The translations under genes and the position numbers were made by a program. 56,720 nucleotides of DNA, from NCBI GenBank assembly GCA_022360315.1, contig JAKSDA010000167.1, positions 1 to 56,720 on the forward strand. Reading direction: 5' to 3'. This document shows positions 26,731 through 36,138 of the stretch, one piece after another; the first letter of the stretch is position 1; every line of letters starts with the position of its first letter. The notes under the pieces were generated by a model. It did not search any database. It had not been told where the DNA came from and saw only the letters and a list, made by a program, of their open reading frames with translations. The DNA is from Pseudomonadota bacterium (GTDB lineage: Bacteria > Myxococcota_A > Polyangia > Haliangiales > Haliangiaceae).

Positions 26731-29625
26731 TCACGACTCCGGTTTGGTAGCGGTTGCCGCTGCTTGTGACATTTGGTCGACCACGCGCTCGAGGCGCATG
26801 CCACGCGACGCCTTGATGAGAATCCAATCTCCGGGTCGGCTGCGAGCCAGGGCCAGGGCGGCCGCTTCGCCGGGATCGCTGGCTTCGACGCCGCAGCCGT
26901 CGGCTCCGGCGAGAATCTGTGCGCGGTGCTCGCCCACAGCAACGAGGTCGATGTCGAGCTGTCGTGCGAGTCGTCCGATCTCGCGATGCGCAGCCGGGGC
27001 GATGTCGCCCAGTTCGAGCATATCGCCGAGCACGGCCAGAGCGCGGGCATTGCGGCGCAGTTCGGCCACAGTGTGCAGGGCTGCTCGGGCCGAGGTGGGA
27101 TTGGCGTTGTAGCAATCGACCAGCAGGTTGCGGCCAGCCACCCGGGTGATCTGGCTGCGCATGGACGGGGCCCGGGCCCTGTGCAATCCGGCGATGGCCG
27201 CGTCGAGTGGACTTCCACACGCCACGGCAACGGCCAGGGCACAGGCGCCATTTATGGCGTTGTGCTCGCCGACCAGAGGCAGGCCGAGCTGGTAGTCGCG
27301 GCCGTCCACTCGATAGACGATATCGGCGCCCTGTCCGGCCGGGCGATAGGAGACCAGTCTGACATCGGCCTCGGGTTCGCGGCCAAACGTGACCCGACGG
27401 GGGGCGCTGCGGGCGTACTCGGCCAGGCGAGGATCGTCTGCGGGAAAAACCGCTGCGCCGTGACCCGGTAAATGGCCGAAGATCTCGGCCTTGCCGCGGG
27501 CGATTTGCTCGCGGCTGCCGACCACGCCGATATGGGCGATCCCGGCGTTGACGACCACGCCGATATCGGGCTCGGCCAGACCGACCAGATAGTCGATCTC
27601 GCCCACTCCGCGCATACCCATCTCGATCACTGCGAAGTCGTGATACGGCCGCAGGCCGAGAAGGGAAAGCGGAACCCCGGTCTCGTTGTTCATCGAGCCC
27701 GGGGTGGCGTGGACCCGGCCGGTGGTGGCCAGGGCGGCCCGGATGAGTTCTTTGGTGGTGGTTTTGCCGGTGGAACCGGTAACCGCGATAAGCGGCCGTG
27801 CACCCCAACCGCGCCGGTGCCAGCGCGCGATGGCACCGAGCGCCTGGCGACTGTCGCCCACCTCTATGACCACGGAATCGCCGGGCGGCGAGACCTGTGG
27901 CGCCGAATCGCCGGCGAGCCGACGTTCTACGATCAGACCGGTGGCCCCTGCGGACACGGCCTGAGAGCAAAAGTTATGACCATCGTGGCGCTCGCCCCGG
28001 ATCGCGACATACAGGTCGCCGGGCCCGGCGATGCGGCCGTCGATGACCACGCGCGAGAATGCCGTGTCGCGGTCCGGTTGGTTTTCGGTTTGCAGCGAGG
28101 TCGAGACGATCTGCCCGGCGCACGCCGTGAGCACCTCGGACAGGGGATATTCCCGGCGCAGGGCCGTGGCCCGGGCGGCTTCTTCGCGGTCGTCGAAGTG
28201 TATTTTCTCGGTACCCAGGATCTGATAGTCCTCGTGGCCCTTGCCGGCAATGAGGACTATGTCGCCCGGGGTGGCCTCGGCGATGGCAGCCTGGATGGCA
28301 ATTCTCCGATCCGCGTCCACAAAGAAGGGATGGGGCAGAGCGGGAAGGATCATATCGATGATCGAAGCGGGCTCCTCGGTGCGCGGATTGTCCGAGGTGA
28401 CCACGGCAAGATCGGCCATCTCCGCAACAGCCGCGCCCATCTTGACCCGCTTTCCGGGATCGCGGTCGCCACCACAGCCAAATACGCAGATGAGGCGGCG
28501 CCGGGTGAGCGGTTTGAGAGCTGCGAGCACGTTGGTCAGGGCATCGGGGGTATGGGCGTAATCGACCAGAATGTCGAGACCGCGGTCGTTGGACACTCGT
28601 TCGACCCGACCCGGCACTCCGGGCATGGCCTCGATACCGCGGGCCAAAGACGCCGGATCGAGGCCGAGCACCTCTCCGATCGCCACCGCCATGGCCAGAT
28701 TGGCCACGTTGTAGGCGCCCAGTAACTGGCTTGATTGCACGGCGAGGGTACCGCGCGGAGTTGCGATTTTGGCTCGGATGCCCGCGATACTGGACCGAGC
28801 GGCGATAACACGCACGTCGGCGTCGGCGTCCGGTCGGGCGGATACGCGGATGACCGGGCGATCACCCGCTGCCGCGATCATATGAGGGGCCGCGACATCG
28901 TCGACATTGATCACCGCAGTCCCGTCCGGCTTGAGGTGACGGGCAAAGAGCTGGGCCTTGGCCGCCCGATAGGCCTCCATACTGTGGTGCACATCGAGAT
29001 GGTCCTGCGACAGATTGGTGAAGGCAGCGACGTCGAAGTCGACCGCGGCCAGCCGATTCATGTCCAGCGCAGCTGACGACACCTCGAGCACCGCGTGAGT
29101 GCAGCTCGCCGCGACCATATCGGCAAGCACGCGGTGCAGAACCAGCGGGGTGGGCGTGGTGTAGGGCGCCGGATGAGTACCGCCGCCGTACCGATAGCTA
29201 ACCGTTCCGATCACGCCCGGACGAGCATCCGAAGAACTCAGGATGGCCTCGATCAGAAATGTGGTGGTCGTCTTGCCATTGGTTCCGGTAACCCCGACGA
29301 GGGTCATGCGATCACCGGGCTGTCCGGCCAGGCGAGCCGCCAGTGCGCCCATGGCCTGGGTCGTGTCGGGAACGACGATCTGCGTGCTGGTAGCCGGTAG
29401 TTCCATGGCGCGCTCGACCACGACCGCCGATGCTCCCCGCGCCAGAGCCCTGTCGACATAGTCGTGGCCATCGACACTGAGGCCGCGCACAGCGACGAAG
29501 AGATCGCCTGGCTGTACCAGCCGCGAGTCGTCCTGCACCCGCGTAATGTCGATTTCGGCGTCGCCGATGACCCGGGCGCCCGAAAGATCACGGGCCAGCA
29601 CCGAGAGCTTGGTGGAGAGCTTCAT
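26731..29625 (-). CDS. murEF: MurE-MurF fusion ligase
   Basis: 964 residues in one uninterrupted frame. MurE part (1 to about 490): GVTGTNGKTTTTF (111-123), EVSSAALD, LSQDHLD, YAHTPD and D412NPR415, the motif of meso-diaminopimelate-adding MurE; GKGHEDYQ closes it. MurF part (about 500-964): AVTGSTGKTTTKE (614-626), GSMNNETGVPLSLL, IEMGMRGVGEI, DCYNANPTS and LGDML. It would add diaminopimelate and then D-Ala-D-Ala. The two are separate proteins in most bacteria; fusions are known, for example in Bordetella. ATG 29625 is preceded by GGAG within a 13-base direct repeat. Confidence 0.95.
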   Translation of the reverse strand: MKLSTKLSVLARDLSGARVIGDAEIDITRVQDDSRLVQPGDLFVAVRGLSVDGHDYVDRALARGASAVVVERAMELPATSTQIVVPDTTQAMGALAARLAGQPGDRMTLVGVTGTNGKTTTTFLIEAILSSSDARPGVIGTVSYRYGGGTHPAPYTTPTPLVLHRVLADMVAASCTHAVLEVSSAALDMNRLAAVDFDVAAFTNLSQDHLDVHHSMEAYRAAKAQLFARHLKPDGTAVINVDDVAAPHMIAAAGDRPVIRVSARPDADADVRVIAARSSIAGIRAKIATPRGTLAVQSSQLLGAYNVANLAMAVAIGEVLGLDPASLARGIEAMPGVPGRVERVSNDRGLDILVDYAHTPDALTNVLAALKPLTRRRLICVFGCGGDRDPGKRVKMGAAVAEMADLAVVTSDNPRTEEPASIIDMILPALPHPFFVDADRRIAIQAAIAEATPGDIVLIAGKGHEDYQILGTEKIHFDDREEAARATALRREYPLSEVLTACAGQIVSTSLQTENQPDRDTAFSRVVIDGRIAGPGDLYVAIRGERHDGHNFCSQAVSAGATGLIVERRLAGDSAPQVSPPGDSVVIEVGDSRQALGAIARWHRRGWGARPLIAVTGSTGKTTTKELIRAALATTGRVHATPGSMNNETGVPLSLLGLRPYHDFAVIEMGMRGVGEIDYLVGLAEPDIGVVVNAGIAHIGVVGSREQIARGKAEIFGHLPGHGAAVFPADDPRLAEYARSAPRRVTFGREPEADVRLVSYRPAGQGADIVYRVDGRDYQLGLPLVGEHNAINGACALAVAVACGSPLDAAIAGLHRARAPSMRSQITRVAGRNLLVDCYNANPTSARAALHTVAELRRNARALAVLGDMLELGDIAPAAHREIGRLARQLDIDLVAVGEHRAQILAGADGCGVEASDPGEAAALALARSRPGDWILIKASRGMRLERVVDQMSQAAATATKPES

Positions 29626-29934
29626 GCTGCCGGTTGCTCCATATCGCAAGTGCTCCATATCGCTTGACCCGGTTCGCGACCTCGCCGGGCTCTGTGAGAA
29701 AGTACGCGTGGGCAGGCCATTTTCATGCACCGGGACAAAAAAGAACTCGCTGCGGCAATTTGGTCGTCCCGGCGTGCAATGCGAAGCGGAGCTCATCCGG
29801 AGCCGAGCGGCCGAGCGACCGATTATTCAATCAGGCCCGGTCATCATACCCTCCCACTCTGTCAATCCAGCTGTCGGCCGCGCGGCGGAGGCATGCAGGA
29901 ATGAAAAACCAACCATTTGCGAGAGGTTTTCACG
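29626..29934. promoter_or_regulatory. Gap between ftsI and murEF with 13-base direct repeat
   Basis: 309 bases without a gene, unusually wide inside a wall cluster. A 13-base direct repeat, TGCTCCATATCGC, lies at 29635-29647 and 29651-29663 (16-base period). On the coding strand each copy carries GGAG, and the copy nearer murEF serves as its ribosome-binding site. The gap probably contains an internal promoter. Confidence 0.5.
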
Positions 29935-32112
29935 TCAATCACTCGAGTCGGTTTGGGAGAACACAACCAGGCACGGAGTGTCCCGGACTTCGCTGCCAGG
30001 TGGCGGGTATTGCTCGACTGCGCGCCCCGAGCCCTCGGTGTCCACGGCAATGCCGGCACGCCGGGCAACGTCGAGAGCCCGGGTCATGCCCAGGCCGATA
30101 AAATCAGGGACAATCGCGGGGGCGACGGAATGGCCGGCCGGGCCATGGGGCGCGCGTTCCTCCGGGCCGGTTTCCACAATGGCTGAGGGCGGAGTTCGGG
30201 GCTCGGCCGGGCCGGCTGAACGTTCCGGTAAGGAATGCGAAGCGGCCGGGCGGCCGGCTATTCGACCGCTTGGGGGAGTGCTGCCGGCTGGTTGCACTGC
30301 TTCGGCTTTGGGCGGCACGCCCAGGTAGCGCAGAGTCTCGTCCACTACCCGGACAAACGCCGGTCCAGCGACCTTGCCGCCGTAGTAGTGCTCTCCGCGG
30401 GGTTCGTCGATGACCACGACCACGGCGATGCGTGGCGCGTCGATCGGCGCCAGACCGGCAAATGACGATACGTAGAGTTCCTGGCTGTACTGCCGGGTTT
30501 CGGGATCGACTTTGCGTGCCGTTCCGGTCTTGCCGCCGACGTCGAAAGCGGGCGAGTCGAGAGAGCGCGCGGTTCCGCCGTCGCGGCCTTTCTCGAACAC
30601 CGAGGCCAGCATGGGCAACAGCTTGGCCGCGGTTGCCGATTTCATGATGCGTCGCTCGGCCGGAACGTGGGCATAGATTACCGCATCCGAAGCATCGCGG
30701 ACCTCGCCGATCAACCGCGGCTCGAGATACACCCCGCGGTTGCCAATCGCGGCAAATCCCGCGGCGATCTGCACCGCCGTGGCGGTCATGCCGTAGCCAT
30801 AGGAGATCGAGGCCAGCTCGATATCGCCCCAGTGTTTGTACAGGCGGATTCTGCCACGGCGCTCTCCGGGCAACTCGATACCGGTCGGGCTGCCAAAACC
30901 GTAGCGCACGAGCGCCTGATACAGCGGTTTCTTGCCCAACCGGCGGGCCACTTTGACCGCACCCACGTTGGACGAACGTCTGATGATCCCCCCGACCGTC
31001 AAGGCCTTATCGCGGTAGGTATCGCGGATCAGTTTACGGCCAACCCGCAACTGGCCCCCTTCGACGTCGATGAACTCGTCGGTGTCGACCGCACCGGCGT
31101 CGAGAGCAGCGGCAATGGTGAACACTTTGGTGACCGAGCCGATCTCGAATGCGTCGGTGACTGCCCGGTTGCGCGCTCGCGCCCGCCCTGGCAGGTTGGG
31201 GTTGTGGGTCGGCCAATTGGCCATGGCCAGGACCTCGCCGGTGGCCACATCGAGAATGACCAGGGTCCCGGCCCTGGCCTGGTTGTCTTTGACTGCAGCT
31301 TCGAGGGCGCGCTCAGCGATGAACTGGATCGCCCGGTCGATGGTCAGAGTGATAGTTGCTCCGGGCTCGGGCTTGACCAGACCGTCCGCGATCATGACCC
31401 GCCCCGAAGCGTCGCGCAGCGCGGCAAAACGAGCCTGCTGGCCGGACAGAAGGGCATCCATTTTGAGCTCGATCCCGTCGAGGCCATTGCCGTCGATACC
31501 AACCACTCCCAATACCGGCCCGGCCAGCGACATACCGGGATAAAACCGCCGGGGCTCGGGAGTGAGATAGACACCGGGCAGCGCAGCGTGACGTACCATC
31601 TCGGCCTGTTCGGGAGTGACGTGGCGCTCGAGCCAGACAAAATAGCGACGTGTGGTCAGCTTGGCTTCGACGGCTCGAATGTCGAGTTGGAGTATGCTGG
31701 CCAGTGTCTCTGCCGTGTCGGCCACGTCGAGGATCTCGCGCGGATTGGCGAATACCGAGTCGACACTGGCAGTGACGGCCAGTTCGCGGCCCTTGGTGTC
31801 GAGCATGGGGCCGCGCGGAGCTGGAATCTCGACCGTGTGAAGATGCTGTCGCTGGGCCAGTCGGCGGTACTTGTCCGACTTGTCGACCTGCAGGCCATAC
31901 GCTTTGTAGCCGATGGCGAGAAACAGCAGCGTCAAGATCGAACCGGTTACATAGATGCGTATGACGACCCAGGGACCGATACGAGGGCTGCGTCCAGGCG
32001 GGTCAGCCACCCGACGCCATTGACCGGTTCGGTCTTCACTCTTGCTGCGATGCCAGGCGGCAGGCCGATTTGGCGCCGCTTTCGAGTCGGCTTGGTCTGT
32101 CTCACGGAACAT
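29935..32112 (-). CDS. ftsI: Septal peptidoglycan transpeptidase FtsI (PBP3 type) with PASTA
   Basis: About 725 residues from ATG 32110-32112 (GGTGA upstream; overlaps the ftsL end by 11 bases). Short cytoplasmic tail, one membrane helix (about 46-69), dimerisation domain with PAPRGPMLDTKGRELA, then the transpeptidase: SVTK (326-329), SSN (380-382), KTG (528-530). A Pro/Ala-rich linker (about 600-665) leads to one C-terminal PASTA domain (VPDFIGLGMTRALDVARRAG). PASTA is common on division PBPs of Gram-positives and myxobacteria-like groups and may bind muropeptides or link to kinase signalling. Confidence 0.95.
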   Translation of the reverse strand: MFRETDQADSKAAPNRPAAWHRSKSEDRTGQWRRVADPPGRSPRIGPWVVIRIYVTGSILTLLFLAIGYKAYGLQVDKSDKYRRLAQRQHLHTVEIPAPRGPMLDTKGRELAVTASVDSVFANPREILDVADTAETLASILQLDIRAVEAKLTTRRYFVWLERHVTPEQAEMVRHAALPGVYLTPEPRRFYPGMSLAGPVLGVVGIDGNGLDGIELKMDALLSGQQARFAALRDASGRVMIADGLVKPEPGATITLTIDRAIQFIAERALEAAVKDNQARAGTLVILDVATGEVLAMANWPTHNPNLPGRARARNRAVTDAFEIGSVTKVFTIAAALDAGAVDTDEFIDVEGGQLRVGRKLIRDTYRDKALTVGGIIRRSSNVGAVKVARRLGKKPLYQALVRYGFGSPTGIELPGERRGRIRLYKHWGDIELASISYGYGMTATAVQIAAGFAAIGNRGVYLEPRLIGEVRDASDAVIYAHVPAERRIMKSATAAKLLPMLASVFEKGRDGGTARSLDSPAFDVGGKTGTARKVDPETRQYSQELYVSSFAGLAPIDAPRIAVVVVIDEPRGEHYYGGKVAGPAFVRVVDETLRYLGVPPKAEAVQPAGSTPPSGRIAGRPAASHSLPERSAGPAEPRTPPSAIVETGPEERAPHGPAGHSVAPAIVPDFIGLGMTRALDVARRAGIAVDTEGSGRAVEQYPPPGSEVRDTPCLVVFSQTDSSD

Positions 32113-32476
32113 CCACTTCACCAGATGATTGACGGGTTGGATCGGATCGCTCGCCCGGCCGACCAGTTCGACCCGGCTCTGCATTGATTGCCGGCCCGGC
32201 GCGGATGACGCGGATCTGAGCCGGGCCGGGCTGTGTCATGCCCAGCGATGCAGCCAGCCTCTTGATGCGTTCGGGATTGGTCAGCGTGGCCTTCTCGAGC
32301 CGCAGCCGGCGGTTTTCTTCCTGTTTTTGCGCCAGGTCTTCGATCGCTCTGGACAGCTCGTAGCCGAGCCAGATCACCTGTTGGCGACGCGCGACGTGAG
32401 CGGCGCCGAGCAAGACTGCAATGAGCGCAGCAATGATCATTCCCACAACAGCGATTCGCACCGGGGGAGCGTTCAT
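32102..32476 (-). CDS. ftsL: FtsL-like division protein
   Basis: About 124 residues: one membrane helix (IAVVGMIIAALIAVLLGAA), then a coiled coil (ELSRAIEDLAQKQEENRRLR) containing LEKATLTNPERIKRLA, the pattern of FtsL/LppX-type bitopic division proteins. Sequence conservation in this family is low; the position between rsmH and ftsI decides the call. ATG 32474-32476 overlaps the rsmH stop (ATGA). The tail after residue 90 is low-complexity and unusual. Confidence 0.85.
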   Translation of the reverse strand: MNAPPVRIAVVGMIIAALIAVLLGAAHVARRQQVIWLGYELSRAIEDLAQKQEENRRLRLEKATLTNPERIKRLAASLGMTQPGPAQIRVIRAGPAINAEPGRTGRPGERSDPTRQSSGEVDVP

Positions 32477-33465
32477 GAATCCACCTTGTCGCGCACGTTG
32501 TCGCCGACTTTCTCGCACGCTCGCAGCCGAGCAGAGCGAGACCGGGGGTTGCTCGCTCGTTCCTCGTCGCCGGCCAAAATCGGTTTGCGGGTCAGTGGCA
32601 CACAGATCGGCACTGTCCGCTCGCCCGCCTGCCGAGCCAGATGAGGGGGGAGCGAAGAGGTTTTTGCCAGATCGCGAAAGCGCCGCTTGACCAGTCGATC
32701 CTCCAGAGAGTGAAAGCTGATGATCACGCAGCGACCACCCGGAGCCAAAAGCGAGGGAAAGACTTCGAGAAAGCGGGCGAGTTCCTCGAGCTCCTGATTG
32801 ACCGCGATGCGCAACGCCTGAAAGGTTCGCGTTGCCGGATGAATCTTCATCTGTCGCTTGACCCGGGCCGGCAGCGCATTCTCGACCAGAGCGGCCAGTT
32901 CGGTGGTCGTGGCCAGCCGATCGTGCCGCAATGCGTCCTTGATGCGTTCGGCTATGCGGGCAGCGTATTTTTCCTCGCCGTAGTCGCGCAGCACTGCAGC
33001 CAGTTCACCCGGGCCAAGACGGCGCATCAACTGCATTGCAGTCTCGCCCGACGATGGATCCATTCGCATGTCGATAGGCCCCTCGCGCTGGAACGAAAAC
33101 CCCCGCTCCGGCTGATCGAACTGCGGCGAAGACGGCCCGAGGTCGATCAGCAGACCACTCGCAAGCAGCAGATCGCCGGCTTGGTCACCGATCTGCTCGC
33201 CGAGCAACCGATCGAACTCGCCAAACCTACCGGCAACCAGTCTGACCCGGTCGCCAAACTCGGCGAGCGTCTGCCCTGCAGCTTCCAGTGCTGCCGGGTC
33301 CCGGTCGATGCCAATAACGTGTCCATCCGGAGCCGACCGCTCCAAGATGTGGCGAGAGTGACCTCCACCTCCAACCGTGCCATCGCAATATATCCGCCCC
33401 GGCCGGGGATCGAGATACTCGATCACCTCATCCACAAGAACCGGGGTGTGGGCAAACACTGCCAT
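32473..33465 (-). CDS. rsmH: 16S rRNA m4C1402 methyltransferase RsmH
   Basis: 330 residues from ATG 33463-33465 (GTG at 33484-33486 is an alternative). Methylates C1402 of 16S rRNA. Signatures: HTPVLVDEVIEYL, the SAM loop DGTVGGGGHSRHIL, GIDRDPAAL, LLIDLGPSSPQFDQPERGFS, RTFQALRIAVN and CVIISFHSLEDRLVK. It is the first recognised gene of the division/wall cluster; the usual preceding mraZ is missing from the window. Confidence 0.96.
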   Translation of the reverse strand: MAVFAHTPVLVDEVIEYLDPRPGRIYCDGTVGGGGHSRHILERSAPDGHVIGIDRDPAALEAAGQTLAEFGDRVRLVAGRFGEFDRLLGEQIGDQAGDLLLASGLLIDLGPSSPQFDQPERGFSFQREGPIDMRMDPSSGETAMQLMRRLGPGELAAVLRDYGEEKYAARIAERIKDALRHDRLATTTELAALVENALPARVKRQMKIHPATRTFQALRIAVNQELEELARFLEVFPSLLAPGGRCVIISFHSLEDRLVKRRFRDLAKTSSLPPHLARQAGERTVPICVPLTRKPILAGDEERASNPRSRSARLRACEKVGDNVRDKVDS

Positions 33466-33838
33466 GAGCGATAGCTCTGTAAGCACGATCGGTTAGAAAA
33501 ATAACTTTACACTAAGAAATAGTATTATGAAATACTTTTAAATCGACACGTAAGGCGATAGAACAGTCTGTAGATCCTGGTACTCCGCTCGAGGACGCCA
33601 TCTCGCCCTACCTGTGGGCAGCTCCGAATTGTGCGAGACATCGGCAAACCTGGGCAAGTTTTCGTACGAGTTCTCGATGCTTAACGCGACAACGCAACGC
33701 ATCAAAAAAATGAGGGATGCTCAGTGCAGTGTGGTGGGTTGAATTAAGACAACGAGAGCCTCAACAGGAGCTGCCTGCATCTGAGCCGATGAACCGAAAA
33801 ATGGGTATGGCGGTAGATGGACGTGGCGGTGGCTAATC
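33466..33838. promoter_or_regulatory. Promoter region of the division/wall cluster
   Basis: Divergent gap. 33490-33545 is strongly AT-rich and contains the perfect palindrome AGTATT-ATGA-AATACT (33521-33536), with CATAAT on the cluster strand as a possible -10. 33560-33838 shows no gene. The palindrome is a candidate operator in a cluster that lacks MraZ, the usual regulator. Confidence 0.45.
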
Positions 33839-34696
33839 TTGACGCTCCGGAGGTCAGGAGCTAGAATCCGACAGCTTCCAACAGAAAAAACAGCGGAAAA
33901 ACAAGTGCTTAGGTACAAAGAGAAGCAGAATTTCGACGCTCGGTTCGCGCAGACCGAAGCAGCTGTGGAACAGTGGCAGGAAGCGACATCCGGCGCTGCC
34001 AAACAACTTCGGCAAGAGTTTGGGAAGCGACTTCAGATTTCGCTGATCTATCACGACGCTGCTCTGGAAGGTGATGTTCTCACCTACAGCGAGATCAAGG
34101 CTGCGGTCGATCCAAGTATTATCAGCGACTCGTCATTGATTCCGAGCTACGAGAGCATCAAGCGTTATTACGACGCCTGCCAGTTCGCGTACCAGTTTGC
34201 CGGGGGCAAGAAAAAGGTATTCAAGCTGGAGACGTTGCGCGAGATCTATTCCATCCTCGCCGTCGAGGAAAAAGAAAAAGGGCTGCCCTACCGCAAGGAG
34301 AACCCACTCCATCGCCTCTACTACCACGAGATCGCCAACCCCGAGAAAATCCCGCAGTTGATGCGCAAGCTGGGCAAATGGCTGGAGGAGCCAGCCACGC
34401 GCCATCTTCATCCCATCGAACGGGTGGCTCAGACCCACTTCAAGATCATGCGGATTTTCCCATGGGCCAAACAGAGTGGGCGGTGTGCGCGAATCGCATC
34501 GAATTTGCTGTTGCGGCAGGCTAGTTATCCAATTGCGGTGATTCACTCGATCGATCGCCAGGCCTATTACGAATCGCTTCGCAATGATTACAAGGGCCTG
34601 CTTTCAGTTTATCTGGAGGCGGTCGAGACGGCGGCACTGTCCGAAGTCCGTCTTTACGAAGAAGCTGCTCGCTCGCCCAGACGGCGGCGTGCATGA
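33839..34696 (+). CDS. Fic-domain-like protein with degenerate active site
   Basis: About 285 residues; the start is uncertain (TTG 33839, or GTG 33905 for 263 residues). The N-terminal part holds DAALEGDVLTYSEI, which aligns with the IEGN..T..E helix common before Fic domains. The core segment RIFPWAKQSGRCARI aligns with the Fic motif IHPFxDGNGRxxR: the catalytic His is Phe, the acidic residue is Lys, and GNGR is QSGR. Loss of the His predicts no AMP transfer. A Lys/Glu-rich segment separates the two parts. It could be a regulator or antitoxin-like relic of a Fic enzyme. It lies just before argH. Confidence 0.7.
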   Translation: MTLRRSGARIRQLPTEKTAEKQVLRYKEKQNFDARFAQTEAAVEQWQEATSGAAKQLRQEFGKRLQISLIYHDAALEGDVLTYSEIKAAVDPSIISDSSLIPSYESIKRYYDACQFAYQFAGGKKKVFKLETLREIYSILAVEEKEKGLPYRKENPLHRLYYHEIANPEKIPQLMRKLGKWLEEPATRHLHPIERVAQTHFKIMRIFPWAKQSGRCARIASNLLLRQASYPIAVIHSIDRQAYYESLRNDYKGLLSVYLEAVETAALSEVRLYEEAARSPRRRRA

Positions 34697-34749
34697 GTCT
34701 GTAAGACCGTGCGTTGACACTGTGCTCCGTGCAGCTCACACTGCCGGGC

Positions 34750-36138
34750 ATGGCGGACATGAAAGGCGCACGCGGCCGTCGCTTTGCCAGTGGTTTGAAC
34801 CCAGACGCGGCCGACGTGAACGCTTCAATCAACTTTGACTGGCGTCTTTTGCGCCACGATGTCGCGGGGTCCAAAGCCCATGCGCGGATGTTGGCGCGCT
34901 GTGGCATCATTTCGCAAGAAGATGCCGAGCGGACCGGCGAGGGCCTCGACCGTGTCTGTGCTGAGATCGAAAGCGGCGAGCTGGCGCTCGATCCTGCGCT
35001 TGAAGACATTCACATGAATGTGGAGGCTCGGCTGATCGAGCTCATCGGCGAGGCTGGCCAGAAGCTGCACACGGCGCGCAGCCGCAACGATCAGGTGGCC
35101 ACCGACATGCGGCTTTACGTCCTGACCGAGGCGGCCGGGCTCATCGAGCGAATCGACGCATTGCGTCGGGCTCTGGTGGATGTTGCCGAGCGCCACATCG
35201 ACACATTCATACCGGGCTACACCCACTTGCAGCGAGCCCAGCCAGTGCGGCTGGCCCATCATCTGCTCGCCTACGATGCGATGCTCACCCGCGATCGCGG
35301 ACGCATCGACGACGCCATGCGTCGCACCGCCGAGTGTCCGCTCGGTGCCGGAGCTCTGGCCGCGACCACGTTTCCCATCGATCGCGAGGGCGTGGCGGCC
35401 GAACTCGGCTTTTCGGCAGTCACTCGCAACAGCCTGGACGCGGCCGGCGACCGGGATTTCGCAGTCGAGTTGATCGGCGCCATCGCCCTGTGCCAGACGC
35501 ATTTATCGCGCCTGGCCGAAGAGTTTGTCCTGTGGTCGTCTGGTGAGTTTGGCTTTGCTCGCCTGGGTGAGGCGTATTGCTCGGGTTCTTCGATCATGCC
35601 GCAAAAAATGAATCCGGATCTGGCCGAGCTGGTTCGGGGCAAAACCGGTCGGGTGATCGGTCACTGGGTGTCGCTCATGACTGTGCTCAAGGGGCTGCCG
35701 CTGGCCTACAACAAAGATCTTCAGGAAAGTCAGGAGCCGCTTTATGACGCGGTCGAGACTCTGGCAGCCAGTTTGCGTGTGATGGCCGGCATGGTCGAGA
35801 CTGTCGAATTCGATACCGAGCGGCTGCGCCGGGCCACCGAGCAGGGTCACCTTCTGGCCACCGAGGTCGCCGATTACCTGGCTGACCGGGGCCTGCCGTT
35901 TCGTGAAGCGCACGGCATTGTCGGCGCGCTCGTCCGCAAGGCGATCGAACGGGGGGTTGAACTCGATGCCCTGTCACTGGCCGATTTTCGCGCAGAGAGC
36001 GATCGCTTCGAATCCGACGTATTCGACTGGCTCGACGTCGATCGCGCCGTGGATCGACGCGATGTCATCGGCGGCCCGAGCAAACGCCGCATCGAGGCTG
36101 AAATTACCCGTATCCGTTCTGAGTTGGAAACACCATGA
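34750..36138 (+). CDS. argH: Argininosuccinate lyase
   Basis: About 462 residues; cleaves argininosuccinate to arginine and fumarate. Fumarase/aspartase-superfamily signatures: [52 protein letters not shown] and the signature loop [12 protein letters not shown]. The start is uncertain between ATG 34714, 34750 and 34759, none with a strong ribosome-binding site; 34750 is chosen by length. It overlaps lysA by four bases (ATGA). Confidence 0.95.
   Translation: MADMKGARGRRFASGLNPDAADVNASINFDWRLLRHDVAGSKAHARMLARCGIISQEDAERTGEGLDRVCAEIESGELALDPALEDIHMNVEARLIELIGEAGQKLHTARSRNDQVATDMRLYVLTEAAGLIERIDALRRALVDVAERHIDTFIPGYTHLQRAQPVRLAHHLLAYDAMLTRDRGRIDDAMRRTAECPLGAGALAATTFPIDREGVAAELGFSAVTRNSLDAAGDRDFAVELIGAIALCQTHLSRLAEEFVLWSSGEFGFARLGEAYCSGSSIMPQKMNPDLAELVRGKTGRVIGHWVSLMTVLKGLPLAYNKDLQESQEPLYDAVETLAASLRVMAGMVETVEFDTERLRRATEQGHLLATEVADYLADRGLPFREAHGIVGALVRKAIERGVELDALSLADFRAESDRFESDVFDWLDVDRAVDRRDVIGGPSKRRIEAEITRIRSELETP

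Noticed and set aside
26730..27251. N-terminal extension of the mraY frame
   Set aside because: Reads the wrong frame of murF; the true start with GGAG is at 26729.
30667..32187. 506-residue plus-strand frame
   Set aside because: Antisense to ftsI, which has all transpeptidase motifs.
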